Assembly: GCA_024711125.1 (NCBI GenBank)
Contig: JANJTM010000043.1
Coordinates: 30,455 to 94,454 of the forward strand
Origin: Rhodothermales bacterium
GTDB lineage: Bacteria > Bacteroidota > Rhodothermia > Rhodothermales > UBA10348
Direction of reading: 5' to 3'
Length of the DNA stretch: 64,000 nucleotides
In this document: piece by piece, positions 44,929-55,074 of the stretch
Layout: the number at the start of each line of letters is the position of its first letter
Position numbering within the stretch: the stretch's first letter is position 1
Made by a program: the position numbers and the translations under genes
Notes under the pieces: model-generated
Databases searched by the model: none
Seen by the model: the letters and a program-made list of their open reading frames with translations, nothing else
What the model was told of the DNA's origin: nothing

Positions 44929-45648
44929 ATGCCGAACGGTCTGTTCCTGGTCGGTACCGCCCGGGGGGTGGGAAAAACGCTGTTGGGCGCCGGGCTGGTC
45001 GGCGTGCTGCGCGGCATGGGCATCGACGCGACCATGATGACGCCCATCTCGACGGGCGGCGCGGTCGAGAGCGCGTCCGAATTCCTGCGCCGCCTCGGAG
45101 TGGACGACGACCCACGCCTCGTCACGCCGCTCCGGTACGAAACGATGGCCTCCCCGTACGTGGCCAGCCGATGCGAGGGGCGGGAGATCGACATTCCGCG
45201 CATCCTCGAAGCGTACCGGGAGCTGCAGGCGCGCCGGGAATTCGTCGTCGTCGAGGGCGGGGGCGTGCTCGTTCCCATCGCCAGGCACTACTTCATGATC
45301 GACCTGCTGGAAGAAATGGGCCTTCCGTCGATCGTGATCGGAAGGTCGGGCCGCGGCACGCTGAACCACTGCCTGCTCACGCAGCGCATGATGTTCGTGC
45401 GGGGAGTGCACCCGCTCGGATTCCTGCTCAACGGCTACGGCCAGTACGGGGACGGGTTCGCCGAGTCGATGAATCCCGACGTGCTGGCCGAGCTGGGCGC
45501 GCCGACACCCGTGCTCGGCACCATCGAGTGGCGCCCCGGGTACCAGAACGACATCCAGGCCGTGGTTGCGGCGCTGACCCAGCTGCCGGAGGTCACCGCG
45601 CTCCTGGAGCGCTTGACGGGCGCAGCGGCATCCCGGCGCGCGCGGTGA
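44929..45648 (+). CDS. bioD: Dethiobiotin synthetase
   Basis: A 239-residue ATP-dependent carboxylase closing the ureido ring of dethiobiotin in biotin synthesis. The P-loop GTARGVGKTLLGAGL, the switch-like region TPISTGGAVES and the conserved FVVVEGGGVLVPI are visible. IVIGRSGRGTLNHCLLT matches the family, and the length is normal. The usual GTDTGVGKT P-loop is slightly changed, but the lysine and threonine remain. No other bio gene is adjacent. Confidence 0.85.
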   Translation: MPNGLFLVGTARGVGKTLLGAGLVGVLRGMGIDATMMTPISTGGAVESASEFLRRLGVDDDPRLVTPLRYETMASPYVASRCEGREIDIPRILEAYRELQARREFVVVEGGGVLVPIARHYFMIDLLEEMGLPSIVIGRSGRGTLNHCLLTQRMMFVRGVHPLGFLLNGYGQYGDGFAESMNPDVLAELGAPTPVLGTIEWRPGYQNDIQAVVAALTQLPEVTALLERLTGAAASRRAR

Positions 45649-45655
45649 CGGCAGA

Positions 45656-46603
45656 ATGGACGCCATGACCCTGCCCCCGTCGGCATCGTTCGTGACGGTC
45701 GGCGCCGGCGCGCTCGCTTCGGCGCTCGCACCTGCCCTGGCGGCCGCGGGATACCGGCCCGCCGGCGTGGTGTCCCGCGACCGGTATCGGGCCGAACTGC
45801 TGGCCGAGCGGTTGGGCTGCGCGGTCGTCGAGACGTCCGCCATGCGAGCCGACCTGGTGGCGTGCTGCGTTCCGGACGACGCGCTGGACGCGGTGGTCGC
45901 GATGCTCGCGGCATCCGGTACCGACTGGACCGGGCGCTGCGTCCTGCATACCTCCGGCGCACGCGACGCGTCGGCGCTCGCTCCGCTTGCCCGGCTCGGT
46001 GCCGTCACGTTCGCTTTCCACCCCATCCAGTCGTTCGTCTACCCGGCGTCGGTCGAGGACCTGGGCGGCGTCACCGTGGGCGTGGGCGGAGATCGGGCGG
46101 GCATGGAAGCGGGCGAGACGCTCGCGCGCGCGCTCGGATTGCCGGTGCTCCGGGTGCGCGACGAGTCGAGGGCCCTGTACCACGTGGCGACCGCCATCGC
46201 GTCGAACGGACTGGTCACGCTGGCCGCCCTGGCGGCTGACCTGCTCGATGCCTGCGGGATCGATCGCCACGCGGGTCTGGCGGCCCTGACCCCGCTGGTC
46301 GCCACCACGGTCGACCACGTCGTGCGGGACGGCCCGGAGAAGGCGCTCACCGGGCCCGTCGTACGGGGAGACGTGTCCACGGTCGACCGCCACTTCGGCG
46401 CGCTCTCGGCTGCGAATCCGGGCCTCGTGCCGTTCTACGGAGCGCTCGTCACCGAAACGGTCCGACTCGGCGTGCGGTCGGGCCGGCTGGACCGCTGGAC
46501 GGCCGCGCGGCTGCTGGACGTGGTCGCGGCCTACGTCCGGGTCTCGTTCGATGTGGATTCGGAGGATCCGACGTCCTGGAGCGGTCCGGACCCGGGCGCG
46601 TAG
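45656..46603 (+). CDS. Rossmann-fold / DUF2520 domain protein
   Basis: A 315-residue protein resembling ketopantoate/NADP oxidoreductase-like proteins. The N-terminal Rossmann region starts FVTVGAGALASALAPALAAAG; the conserved segment FHPIQSFVYP follows. The C-terminal helical DUF2520 domain contains HVATAIASNGLVTLAALA and ALTGPVVRGDVSTVDRH. Enzyme activity is not known. An ATG nine bases downstream is an alternative start. It lies seven bases after bioD, so is likely co-transcribed. Confidence 0.83.
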   Translation: MDAMTLPPSASFVTVGAGALASALAPALAAAGYRPAGVVSRDRYRAELLAERLGCAVVETSAMRADLVACCVPDDALDAVVAMLAASGTDWTGRCVLHTSGARDASALAPLARLGAVTFAFHPIQSFVYPASVEDLGGVTVGVGGDRAGMEAGETLARALGLPVLRVRDESRALYHVATAIASNGLVTLAALAADLLDACGIDRHAGLAALTPLVATTVDHVVRDGPEKALTGPVVRGDVSTVDRHFGALSAANPGLVPFYGALVTETVRLGVRSGRLDRWTAARLLDVVAAYVRVSFDVDSEDPTSWSGPDPGA

Positions 46604-46669
46604 GAACCCCGATGTCTCCACGGCATTACGCCGCGCCAGTTTCCCATCGCGGGGGCGCCCCGCAAGCGA

Positions 46670-47245
46670 ATGGTCCCGGTTCCAGTCAAGGGCTTCGTTC
46701 GACGCCGGTTCTTCCGCGTACCGGACGTCGACCTGGCGACCTACCTGACGGCCCGTGCGTCGGAGCTTCCTGAAGCCATGATCGAGGAGTCTGCCTTCCC
46801 GGGTCGCGTAGAGCGGCTCCGGGACGATCCCGAGGCCTCTTCGCCGTCCTTCCAGGGCGTGCTGGCCGTGACACTCTCGTTCGTGGAGCGTGTCCACGTC
46901 GCCGAGCGCCACGCGGCCGCGGCCGCGCTCTCGCTGGCGCAGCGGGAATCGCTGGCCTTTCTCGTGGGGGAAGTCAATGCCACCTCCGCGGCACTCCGGG
47001 GCCTCGGCGGCCGCGAATCGGCCCCGTCCGCGCCCACGGTCGACGACGCCGGCCCCGGGTCCTGGTGGTACGCGCTGGCCGAGGCGACCCAGACCATCGA
47101 GATCGCCGTCGACCGGCTGTCTGCCGTGGTGGCGACCCAGCCCAAGGGCGCGGCCGTTCGCTCGCTGGTCACCGAAGTCCTGCGTGTGCTCCGGGCCCAC
47201 CACCGCGTGCTGATGGGAGAAGCGACGCGTTGGATCGAGGGATGA
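46670..47245 (+). CDS. Hypothetical protein, first gene of the lysS run
   Basis: 191 residues, not recognised. The composition is alpha-helical, with long Ala/Arg/Glu-rich stretches (VERVHVAERHAAAAALSLAQRE, ETTQ-like helices and [22 protein letters not shown]). No signal peptide and no membrane helix. Its TGA overlaps the ATG of the next gene by four bases (ATGA), beginning a series of three such couplings that ends in lysS. Cytoplasmic; function unknown. Confidence 0.6.
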   Translation: MVPVPVKGFVRRRFFRVPDVDLATYLTARASELPEAMIEESAFPGRVERLRDDPEASSPSFQGVLAVTLSFVERVHVAERHAAAAALSLAQRESLAFLVGEVNATSAALRGLGGRESAPSAPTVDDAGPGSWWYALAEATQTIEIAVDRLSAVVATQPKGAAVRSLVTEVLRVLRAHHRVLMGEATRWIEG

Positions 47246-47640
47246 ACCCGGGAGACGACCCGGTCGGGCGCCTGCTCGCGATCGACGACGCCGAACTCGA
47301 TCGTGCCTGGGCCGACCTGGCATCGTGGTGGCAGGCGCGGTTCGCGCGGGACCTTTCCGTGGAATCCGCGCTGTTCCTGGTCGGAATCCAGTCGCGGGGT
47401 CGAGGGTTCACCGACCGCCTGCGCAAGGAGGAGAAACAGGATCTGATCATGGAGGGCACCTGGGTGGTGTTCTCGGCGGTCGGCATCGCCAATCTCGATG
47501 AATTGCGAGGCACGTGGGAACGCGCGGCACCTATGCCGGTGATGTCCGTTTCCGCGCAGGAAAAACTCCTGCGGTCTGCGCTCGTGCGGTATTTCACCGG
47601 GGCGCTCGACCGCGGTCCGGAAACCGCTACCGTACGATGA
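47242..47640 (+). CDS. Hypothetical protein, second gene of the lysS run
   Basis: 132 residues, no recognised family. A central segment [25 protein letters not shown], with [15 protein letters not shown] after it, looks like a conserved core of a soluble protein. The C-terminal helix is basic. Four-base ATGA overlaps with the genes on both sides imply fixed expression relative to the upstream unknown gene and the downstream cyclophilin lipoprotein. Confidence 0.6.
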   Translation: MNPGDDPVGRLLAIDDAELDRAWADLASWWQARFARDLSVESALFLVGIQSRGRGFTDRLRKEEKQDLIMEGTWVVFSAVGIANLDELRGTWERAAPMPVMSVSAQEKLLRSALVRYFTGALDRGPETATVR

Positions 47641-48350
47641 ACCGCATGCTTGCCCTGTTGCTCGGCGCCTGCCTCGCCGTCGGGTGCTCCGCCCCGAAGG
47701 ACACCTCGTATTTCGCCATCGACACGCCCAAGGGGCGCATCGTGGTCCGTCTTTTCGACGAGACGCCCCAGCACCGGGACAACTTCCGGAAGCTCGCCGC
47801 CGAGGGGTACTACGACGGAACCCTCTTCCACCGCATCATCCGCGGTTTCATGGTGCAGGGCGGCGATCCGTTGTCGCGGGACGACCAGGATCCGTCGAAC
47901 GACGGCATGGGCGGGCCTTCGTATCGCATCCCGGCCGAAATCCTGCCGGCGCTCTTCCATCGCAAGGGCGCTCTGGCGGCCGCGCGGGACAACAATCCGG
48001 AGATGGCGTCGTCCGGCAGCCAGTTCTACATCGTGCACGGGGACGTCGTGCCCGATTCGGTCCTTACCATGATGGAGGCGCGCATGTCGGCACAGCTCCA
48101 ACGCCCCTTCACGTTCTCGCCCGAAGCCCGCCAGGCCTACACGACGATCGGCGGCGCGCCGTGGCTCGACGGGCAGTACACGGTGTTCGGCGAAGTCGTC
48201 GAGGGTCTGGACGTGGTCGACAGCCTGGCCGTCGTGCCCACGCCGCGCTCGTCGGGCATTCCGGCGCCCCCCCAGTTCGCCGACCGGCCCAACGAGCCGA
48301 TGCCGATGACCGTCGTTCCGCTCCCGGGATACGAACCCAAGGCGCCATGA
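47637..48350 (+). CDS. Cyclophilin-type peptidyl-prolyl isomerase, lipoprotein (copy 2)
   Basis: 237 residues with a lipoprotein signal ([13 protein letters not shown]). The cyclophilin domain is closer to consensus than copy 1: [59 protein letters not shown], and [15 protein letters not shown]. It catalyses cis-trans isomerisation of prolyl bonds, most likely in the periplasm. ATGA overlaps join it to an unknown gene upstream and to lysS downstream. Confidence 0.9.
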   Translation: MNRMLALLLGACLAVGCSAPKDTSYFAIDTPKGRIVVRLFDETPQHRDNFRKLAAEGYYDGTLFHRIIRGFMVQGGDPLSRDDQDPSNDGMGGPSYRIPAEILPALFHRKGALAAARDNNPEMASSGSQFYIVHGDVVPDSVLTMMEARMSAQLQRPFTFSPEARQAYTTIGGAPWLDGQYTVFGEVVEGLDVVDSLAVVPTPRSSGIPAPPQFADRPNEPMPMTVVPLPGYEPKAP

Positions 48351-49897
48351 CACGGCCGCGCAGCGAACAGGAGCTGAGACGGCGGGAGGAACGCGCGGCC
48401 CTCGAGGCTGCCGGCATCAACCCGTACCCGTACGCCTGGGAGGTCACGCGCCGTTCGCGCGAGGTCCTCGAGACCTTCGACGACGCCCGCCACCAGCCGG
48501 TGGACGGGGCGCCGGCGCCCGAGCCCCTGCGGGTTTCGATGGCGGGGCGCATCATGTCGAAGCGCATCATGGGCAAGGCGGCATTCTTCCACCTGCAGGA
48601 TGCGCAGGGCCTGATCCAGGTCTACGTGCGCCGCGACGATTTTCCCGAGGGCTTCTACGAGGAGGTCTTCCGCAAGCTGCTCGACATCGGGGACATCGTG
48701 GGCATCGAGGGTTTCGCCTTTCGCACGCGCATGGGCGAGATCTCGGTGCACGCCGAGCGGCTGGAACTGCTCGCCAAGGCCCTGCGGCCGTTTCCCGTGG
48801 AAAAGGAAGCCGACGGAAAGGTCTACAACGAGATCACCGACAAGGAATTCCGCTATCGCCAGCGGTATGTCGATCTCGTGATCCACCCCGAGGTGCGCGA
48901 GGTCTTCCGGCAGCGGGCCCTGCTCGTCTCGACGATACGGCGGTTCCTGGACGACCGCGGATACGTGGAGGTGGAGACGCCGGTGCTCCAGCCGTTGTAC
49001 GGCGGCGCGGCGGCGCGGCCGTTCACGACGCACCACAACGCGCTCGACATCGACCTCTACCTGCGCATCGCCGACGAGCTGTACCTGAAGCGGCTCATCG
49101 TGGGGGGATTCGAGGGCGTCTACGAGATCTCGAAGGACTTCCGGAACGAGGGGCTGAGCCGGTTCCACAACCCCGAGTTCACCATGCTCGAGCTGTACGT
49201 CGCCTACCGGGACTACCGGTGGATGATGGACCTCGTCGAGGAGATGGTGGAACGCGTCGCGATCGCGCTGCACGGGACGACCGAGGTCGTGCACGGCGAC
49301 CGCACGCTCTCGTTCGCCAGGCCGTGGAAGCGCATCCCCCTGCTGGACGCGATCCGCGAAGCCACCGGGCACGACCTCGCCGGCAGGGACCGGGACGCAC
49401 TCGCGGGCATCGCCCGCTCGCTCGGGCTCGAGATCGATTCCTCGATGGGGGCCGGCAAGATCATCGACGAGATCTTCGGAACGTTCGTCGAGCCGAACCT
49501 GGTGCAGCCGACGTTCATCACCGACTACCCGGTCGAGTTGAGCCCGCTCGCCAAGCGTCACCGCGACCGCGCGGGGCTGGTCGAGCGGTTCGAGGCGATC
49601 GCGAACGGAAAGGAGATCTGCAACGCGTTCTCCGAACTGAACGACCCCGACGACCAGCGCGCCCGCTTCGAGGAGCAGGCGCGCCTGCGTACGGCGGGCG
49701 ACGAGGAGGCGATGCAACTCGACGAGGACTACCTGCGTGCCCTCGAATACGGAATGCCGCCGACGGCGGGGCTCGGTGTCGGTATCGACCGGCTCGCCAT
49801 GCTCATGACGGGGCAGGAGACCATCCGCGACGTCATCCTCTTTCCGCTCCTGCGACCGGAGGTCGAGCGCCAGGGCGACGACGCCGACGTGGGCTGA
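48347..49897 (+). CDS. lysS: Lysyl-tRNA synthetase, class II
   Basis: A 516-residue class IIb synthetase. The N-terminal OB fold (about 60-165, [19 protein letters not shown]) binds the anticodon. Motif 2 is [20 protein letters not shown] and motif 3 is [13 protein letters not shown]. The [18 protein letters not shown] segment is characteristic of LysS. The start lies in the ATGA overlap with the cyclophilin gene, an unusual coupling of an essential synthetase to an envelope lipoprotein. Confidence 0.97.
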   Translation: MTRPRSEQELRRREERAALEAAGINPYPYAWEVTRRSREVLETFDDARHQPVDGAPAPEPLRVSMAGRIMSKRIMGKAAFFHLQDAQGLIQVYVRRDDFPEGFYEEVFRKLLDIGDIVGIEGFAFRTRMGEISVHAERLELLAKALRPFPVEKEADGKVYNEITDKEFRYRQRYVDLVIHPEVREVFRQRALLVSTIRRFLDDRGYVEVETPVLQPLYGGAAARPFTTHHNALDIDLYLRIADELYLKRLIVGGFEGVYEISKDFRNEGLSRFHNPEFTMLELYVAYRDYRWMMDLVEEMVERVAIALHGTTEVVHGDRTLSFARPWKRIPLLDAIREATGHDLAGRDRDALAGIARSLGLEIDSSMGAGKIIDEIFGTFVEPNLVQPTFITDYPVELSPLAKRHRDRAGLVERFEAIANGKEICNAFSELNDPDDQRARFEEQARLRTAGDEEAMQLDEDYLRALEYGMPPTAGLGVGIDRLAMLMTGQETIRDVILFPLLRPEVERQGDDADVG

Positions 49898-49966
49898 TCG
49901 GCTTCGGGAAAAGATTGGCACTGATTGTGAGGGGCACGGGGGCGTTCGATCCAATCCGAGCCCCCC

Positions 49967-52657
49967 ATGTCCCAGTCGACCGTCCGGCCCGCCTCCGCCG
50001 AAACCACCCAGGCCGTGGAACGGCTGGTGGAGTCGCAGGAATTCGCCTTCGCCGAAGTAGCCCCGGACGGACGCATCCACGCGGTCAATCCGTTCGGCCG
50101 GCTATGCTGGGAATGGGAGGAACGCCAGCCCCTGCCCGAAGACGTGCACATGGCGCTGGAGGGTCTTCCGGTCGATGGATCCGAGGTGCTTCCGATCCAG
50201 CACGGCGGGCTCACGCTGACCGGAATACGGCGCGGAACGGCCGGGGGATGGGTCATCGTCGGTTACGAACCGCCGCCGCCGGCGGGTCACGTCCTGGACC
50301 AGGGCGCGTTCGACGACCTGGTGGGCCGCATGCCCGTGGCCGCGCTCCGGATGGCTGCCGACGGGGTCGTGGTCTACGGAAACGCGGCCGTTTCGGAGGA
50401 GACCGGATACGAGATCGACGAGATCCGCGCTTCGAGGTTCTGGCAGCGCACCCTGCTCCCGGCGCATGTCGAACCGTTCGAGAACGCCCTTCGTGACGCG
50501 GCGCGCCGCGGGTCGGCCAGGGTCGATGTCGCGTTCCGCGCGGCGTCGGGGGTCGTTCGCGAGGGAACGTTTTTCCTGTACCGCGGCGAAGGATACCACA
50601 TCGAGGGAGTGCTCATTCCCGGGCCGGAGACGGCGGCTTCCCCGGTCGACGCCCGTGCGGCGACCCTGATCGCGGTGGTCGAGCAGGGTGCCGACGGGAT
50701 CGCGCTGCTGGATGGTGACGGAGTGGTGCGTTATGCCAACCACCGGATCCGGGAGCTGCTGGGCATCGCGCAGATCGAGTCGTGGCTGAGCCGTCAGATT
50801 GGGGACGCGCCGGGCATCGATCCTGCCCTGGCCGAAGCCGTGACGCTGTGCCTCCAGACCCGGAAGGCTCGGCCCGTGGACGCTCAGTTCGTTTCGTCCG
50901 CGGGCCGCGAGTGCGTCCTGTCGACGACCGTGATTCCGCTCACGGTGGATGGGCAGCCGGCCGGCTGCGCCGTCCAGTTCCGCGCCCCGGCGACCACGGA
51001 ACGCCCCGAGGACCCGACGGCGCGCTTCCAGGAAGCCGCGGCCATGCTGCGGGAGGTGGCGGCAACCTCTCCGGATCTCGGAATCGTGCTGGACGCGGCG
51101 TGCCGCATCGTGGGAGAAGCCGCAAGGGCAGACCGGGTCCGCGTCGTGGTTCCGTCCGTCGCCGGATCCGCCGCATCCATCGCCTGGTCGACCGATACCC
51201 TGGTCGACCCGACCCCTGAACAGGACCGGGAGATCCGGTTCGTCATCGCCGACCGGGATCTCCTGTACATCGGCCCCGACCCCGAGACCGAGGGGCACAT
51301 GCTGGCCGAGATGCTTCCCATCGAGGAGGCGCTGTGGATCCGCCTGCCGGCGGTACACCCGGATGCGTTCCTGGCCATCGAGCGACTGCCGCTCCGGATC
51401 GAGCCGCGGCACGCCTGGACGGGAAGGGATCGCGCGCAGATCCGGAAGATCGTCGAGACCGCCGACGTGCTCTGCTCCTGGTTCGGTCTCGACGTGCGAT
51501 ACCGGGGGCTGGTGGACCTCGTCGAGGACGCGACCTTCGAATGCGTCGTCTCCGATGCCGGCGAACGACAGTTCTCGAGGATGGCCGGTCAGATCGAAGC
51601 CGTGACCGGCGTCCCCGCCGATCGCTGGCTGTCCGGCTCGGCCCCGGGTTGGGTAGCGGGCCTCGTGCAGGAGGAAGACCGTCCGGCCGTCCGCGCCCAC
51701 GACCACGTGCTGCAACAGGGTGTCTCGAGCAGTGCCACGTACCGCATCGTCCGCGCAGACGGCTCGCTGCGCTGGGTTGCCGAGAGAGCCCGTCCGGTGG
51801 CCGTTCCAGGAGGAGGGACGGGGTTCGTCGCCGTACTTCGGGATGTCACCGAGCGCAGGGAACAGGAGGACCGGTTGGCGGAGGCGCTTGCGACCGCCGA
51901 GAACCTGGCACGACGCCAGACCGCCTTCGTTGCGACCCTTTCCCACGAGGTGAGAACGCCGATCGGGGCCATCCAGGGCTATGCGGAACTGCTCACGCGC
52001 GAACTCGACGAACTCCAGGCCCGGGGCGGCGACGTACCGGTGGCCCTCAGGGAGTTCGTCACCTCCATCGAAGACCGGGCACGACGCCTGACATCCCTGG
52101 TGCAGGACCTTTTCGACCTTTCGTCGATCGAACTGGGGCACGCGGCGGTACAGCGCGTGCCGGTGCCCGTGCATGACACGGTGAGCCTCTGCGCCTCCAA
52201 ACAGGCCGCCCGCCTGCGCGAGAAGGGGTTGACGATCCGGCTCCAGCTCGACAGCCGGGACCCGAAGGTACTCTCCGATCCCCGCCGTCTCGAGCAGGTG
52301 TTCGACGGCCTGCTGTCGAACGCCGTCAAGTTCACCGAGACCGGGACCATCACCGTGCGAACGCGCGCGGCGAAACGCGAGGTGGTCGTCGAGGTGGAAG
52401 ACACCGGAATCGGCATCACGCCGGAATTCCAGCACCGGATTTTCCAGGCCTTCACGCAGGAGGAAGACTGGCGCAACCGGCGGTACGACGGTACCGGGCT
52501 CGGGCTGTCGCTCGTGAAGCGCCTGCTCGACCTGCTCGGGGGACGCATCGAGGTGGAGAGCCGCAAGGAGGTGGGCTCCATCTTCCGCGTATACCTGCCG
52601 ACCGTGCGCGGCCCCGTGACGCGGGGCGCCGTGATGCCCCGGGCCGAGCGCGGCTGA
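49967..52657 (+). CDS. Soluble multi-PAS sensor histidine kinase
   Basis: 896 residues without membrane helices. Several PAS-like segments occupy about 10-110, 115-215, 220-335 and 505-635 (the last with YRIVRADGSLRWVAERARPV and AVLRDVTERREQ). A GAF-like part lies around 345-500. The HisKA box has phospho-accepting His660 in FVATLSHEVRTPIGA. HATPase motifs are LLSNAVKFTETG (N box), VEDTGIGITPEF (G1) and DGTGLGLSLVKRLL (G2). No receiver domain and no adjacent response regulator, so it is an orphan. The NtrC-type regulator at 34.8 kb is one conceivable partner, without direct evidence. Confidence 0.92.
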   Translation: MSQSTVRPASAETTQAVERLVESQEFAFAEVAPDGRIHAVNPFGRLCWEWEERQPLPEDVHMALEGLPVDGSEVLPIQHGGLTLTGIRRGTAGGWVIVGYEPPPPAGHVLDQGAFDDLVGRMPVAALRMAADGVVVYGNAAVSEETGYEIDEIRASRFWQRTLLPAHVEPFENALRDAARRGSARVDVAFRAASGVVREGTFFLYRGEGYHIEGVLIPGPETAASPVDARAATLIAVVEQGADGIALLDGDGVVRYANHRIRELLGIAQIESWLSRQIGDAPGIDPALAEAVTLCLQTRKARPVDAQFVSSAGRECVLSTTVIPLTVDGQPAGCAVQFRAPATTERPEDPTARFQEAAAMLREVAATSPDLGIVLDAACRIVGEAARADRVRVVVPSVAGSAASIAWSTDTLVDPTPEQDREIRFVIADRDLLYIGPDPETEGHMLAEMLPIEEALWIRLPAVHPDAFLAIERLPLRIEPRHAWTGRDRAQIRKIVETADVLCSWFGLDVRYRGLVDLVEDATFECVVSDAGERQFSRMAGQIEAVTGVPADRWLSGSAPGWVAGLVQEEDRPAVRAHDHVLQQGVSSSATYRIVRADGSLRWVAERARPVAVPGGGTGFVAVLRDVTERREQEDRLAEALATAENLARRQTAFVATLSHEVRTPIGAIQGYAELLTRELDELQARGGDVPVALREFVTSIEDRARRLTSLVQDLFDLSSIELGHAAVQRVPVPVHDTVSLCASKQAARLREKGLTIRLQLDSRDPKVLSDPRRLEQVFDGLLSNAVKFTETGTITVRTRAAKREVVVEVEDTGIGITPEFQHRIFQAFTQEEDWRNRRYDGTGLGLSLVKRLLDLLGGRIEVESRKEVGSIFRVYLPTVRGPVTRGAVMPRAERG

Positions 52658-52663
52658 CGCCGT

Positions 52664-53668
52664 TCACCGGTCCCGTCGCAGGTTCTCGAGGGCAAGCCGG
52701 ACGTTCCGTCGGAATCCTTCGTAGCGGGCGCGCTTGACCGGATTGCGACGAAACCGTTCGCGCCACGCGTCGAGGTCGATCTCCTGCCATTGCGCGAGCG
52801 TGACGCCCTCGGTGCCCGGTCGGGGCGCGTACCGGGTTTCCCGGCTCGGCCGCGAGAACTTGTTCCACGGGCACACCTCCTGGCAGACGTCGCACCCGAA
52901 GATCCAGTTGCCCAGCCCGTGCGCCAGTTCTTCCGGAATGTCGTCGGCCCGGTGTTCGATCGTGAGATACGAGATGCACCGCGACGCGTCGATCCGGTAG
53001 GGTTCGTCGAGCGCGCCCGTCGGACACGCGTCGAGACACCGTGTGCATGACCCGCAATGATCTTCGATCGGACCGTCGGGCACGAGATCGGCATCCACCA
53101 CGAGCGTTCCGATGAAAAACCACGAGCCGAGACGAGGGTGGACCAGGTTCGTGTGTTTGCCCTGCCATCCGAGCCCGGAGCGGGCCGCCCACGCCTTGTC
53201 CATCAGGGGCGCGCTGTCGACGAACGCCCGGCCGTGGATCGTGCCCACGGCGGCCTCCAGCCAGGCATACAGTTCTGCGAGCCGTTCCCGCACGACGTCG
53301 TGATAGTCGTCCCCCCGTGCGTACCGGCTGATCAGCCCGACCTCCGGTGACCGTGCGGGTTCCACGGGCGGCCGGTATCCGTGCAGTACCGAGATGAGCG
53401 AACGCGCTCCGGGGACCAGTACGCGCGGGTCGATCCGGAGATCGAAGTTCCGCTCCATCCAGTCCATCGTGCCGTGGCGCCCCCGGCCGAGCCACTCCTC
53501 GAGCCGGCGGGCCTCCTCGTCGAGCCGGTCGGCAGCCGATACCCCGCACGCGTCAAAGCCGAGGCGGAGGGCCTCGGCTTTGAGTGCCTGGGTCAGGCGG
53601 GCGCGGGGAAGGATGGCCACGGCGGGGAGGGGATGCGCAACGGAACGCGAACGCCGTCGAGAGGGCAA
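52664..53668 (-). CDS. queG: Epoxyqueuosine reductase
   Basis: A 334-residue cobalamin- and iron-sulfur-dependent reductase for the last step of queuosine synthesis in tRNA. Two [4Fe-4S] motifs are seen: CGSCTRCLDACPTGAL and CDVCQEVCPWNKF. The N-terminal ALRLGFDACGVSAAD, the MERNFDLRIDPRVLVPGARS segment and SGLGWQGKHTNL are typical. It converges with the kinase gene, with only six bases between the stop codons. The first 20 residues may be extra, because conserved homology begins around LKAEALRLGF. Confidence 0.93.
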   Translation of the reverse strand: MPSRRRSRSVAHPLPAVAILPRARLTQALKAEALRLGFDACGVSAADRLDEEARRLEEWLGRGRHGTMDWMERNFDLRIDPRVLVPGARSLISVLHGYRPPVEPARSPEVGLISRYARGDDYHDVVRERLAELYAWLEAAVGTIHGRAFVDSAPLMDKAWAARSGLGWQGKHTNLVHPRLGSWFFIGTLVVDADLVPDGPIEDHCGSCTRCLDACPTGALDEPYRIDASRCISYLTIEHRADDIPEELAHGLGNWIFGCDVCQEVCPWNKFSRPSRETRYAPRPGTEGVTLAQWQEIDLDAWRERFRRNPVKRARYEGFRRNVRLALENLRRDR

Positions 53669-53696
53669 CGGGTCCGGCCGCAGCGCGCCCGCCGGG

Positions 53697-54833
53697 TCAC
53701 CTCCTGAGGGAGTCTATGAAACTCCCGCAGTTGAACGGTACCGAATCCACTCTTCGGTTCGACGGGCAGCCGGGACCCTTGGTCCCCTTCTCCTTGCCGC
53801 ACGGCTCGCCGACGCCCTTGGCGGTGACGGTGAACCGCTCGGCCGGAAGCCTGCCCACGTCCACGTAGTACCGGTACACGGCCTCGGCGCGCAGGCGGGA
53901 CAGTCGCAGGCCGGACGGATCGTCCTTGTCCTCGTCGGTCCAACCCTGGATCTCGACGCAGCACATGGGGTCGGCCAGCAGGGCCTCGATGTTCTCGTCG
54001 AGCAGTCGGCGTGCCTCGGCGTCCAGCTCGACCGAACCGTAGGCGAACGTGACCGAGTTGAGTTCGACCAGGCGACAGATCTGCGGCGACCGCGGCAGCG
54101 GCGGGGTATAGGTCGGAACCAGCATCGGGGCCGGCATCGGCGGGGGCGGCGGAGGGACGACCTTCTTCCGCGCGATACACATGCGCAGGCCGAGCATGAG
54201 CAGCGACGTGTCGTGGCGATCGTAGTTGCTCTCGTTCCGCACCACGTAGTTCATGTCGAACCGGTAGCTGGCCTCACCGAACACCGACCAGCACCGGTCC
54301 AGCGCGACGTCCACACCGGCCCCGATCGGCCAGTAGAAGACCGACCGTTCCGGTCCCGGAACGCCGGTACCGGGAAAATCGAGGCGGTTGTTCGTTCGCC
54401 ACGGATCCGCGACCATGCCGCCAAACCCCGTGAAGACATACGGCAGGACGCGGCTCTTGGAGCCGGGTCTCAACGTGAGAACGACCTCGGGCTCGAAGAG
54501 CAGGAGGTTCTTCGTGAGGAACTCGTTCTTGCCCGAGCCCACGAGACGCTTCCCGTCGGCGGTGGTGAAGTTGGTCAGGACGACGAGCCCGCGGAAATAC
54601 CAGCGGTCGCCCACGATGGGGAACGATCCGGTGAACACCGGGGCCGGGAATTCGTGCTCCCGCACGAAATTCGACGCCGAAGGCGGCGCCAGCAGGTCGA
54701 TCGGTCCGTGGTACGTGAACAGTGCGGCCGCCACGCCCAGGTGGGCGCGCGTATCGCGGAACTGGTTGCTCTGGGCCGATGCCGTGCAGGCGACCAGCAG
54801 GAGCAGGGCCGAGGAGAGAAAGGACTTGGACAT
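53697..54833 (-). CDS. Outer-membrane protein with OmpA-like C-terminal domain
   Basis: 378 residues with a signal peptide (SALLLLVACTASAQ). A beta-rich region of about 215 residues follows (alternating aromatic strands such as WYFRGLVVLTNF and LRPGSKSRVLPYVFTGFGG), likely an outer-membrane barrel. After a proline-rich hinge (PPPPPPMPAPM), the OmpA-type peptidoglycan-binding fold has VTFAYGSVELDAEARRLL, VEIQGWTDEDK, LRLSRLRAEAV and NRRVD. It should link the outer membrane to the wall. ATG at 54833 places the signal peptide first. Confidence 0.82.
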   Translation of the reverse strand: MSKSFLSSALLLLVACTASAQSNQFRDTRAHLGVAAALFTYHGPIDLLAPPSASNFVREHEFPAPVFTGSFPIVGDRWYFRGLVVLTNFTTADGKRLVGSGKNEFLTKNLLLFEPEVVLTLRPGSKSRVLPYVFTGFGGMVADPWRTNNRLDFPGTGVPGPERSVFYWPIGAGVDVALDRCWSVFGEASYRFDMNYVVRNESNYDRHDTSLLMLGLRMCIARKKVVPPPPPPMPAPMLVPTYTPPLPRSPQICRLVELNSVTFAYGSVELDAEARRLLDENIEALLADPMCCVEIQGWTDEDKDDPSGLRLSRLRAEAVYRYYVDVGRLPAERFTVTAKGVGEPCGKEKGTKGPGCPSNRRVDSVPFNCGSFIDSLRR

Positions 54834-55020
54834 GCGTCTGGACCGTCGTGGGGTCATGGGTCTCGAATCGGGCTTCGAGCCGTTCGCCGGGCTCCCTGCG
54901 ATTTGCGTGCCCATTCGGGTCAATCGGTCCCAGGGGCCGTTCCAGGCCGGTTTCGAGGGTCGCACCGGGCCCCACCGTCCCAAGGTGAGACGTGGGGATT
55001 CCGACCCGGACGAAAACGAA
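54834..55020. other. Gap between the OmpA-like gene and the rpsT terminator
   Basis: 187 bases with no supported gene. No convincing minus-strand TAnnTTTG element for the OmpA-like gene was found. Confidence 0.4.
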
Positions 55021-55050
55021 AAAGCCCGGACCTCGAAAGGCCCGGGCTTT
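55021..55050 (-). terminator. Rho-independent terminator of rpsT
   Basis: AAAGCCCGG and CCGGGCTTT form a stem around a GC-containing loop. On the minus strand it is followed by CTTTTTCGTTTTCG. It lies 25 bases after the rpsT stop, in the correct orientation. Confidence 0.8.
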
Positions 55051-55074
55051 CCGGGAAACGGAAGCGCCGCGGCG

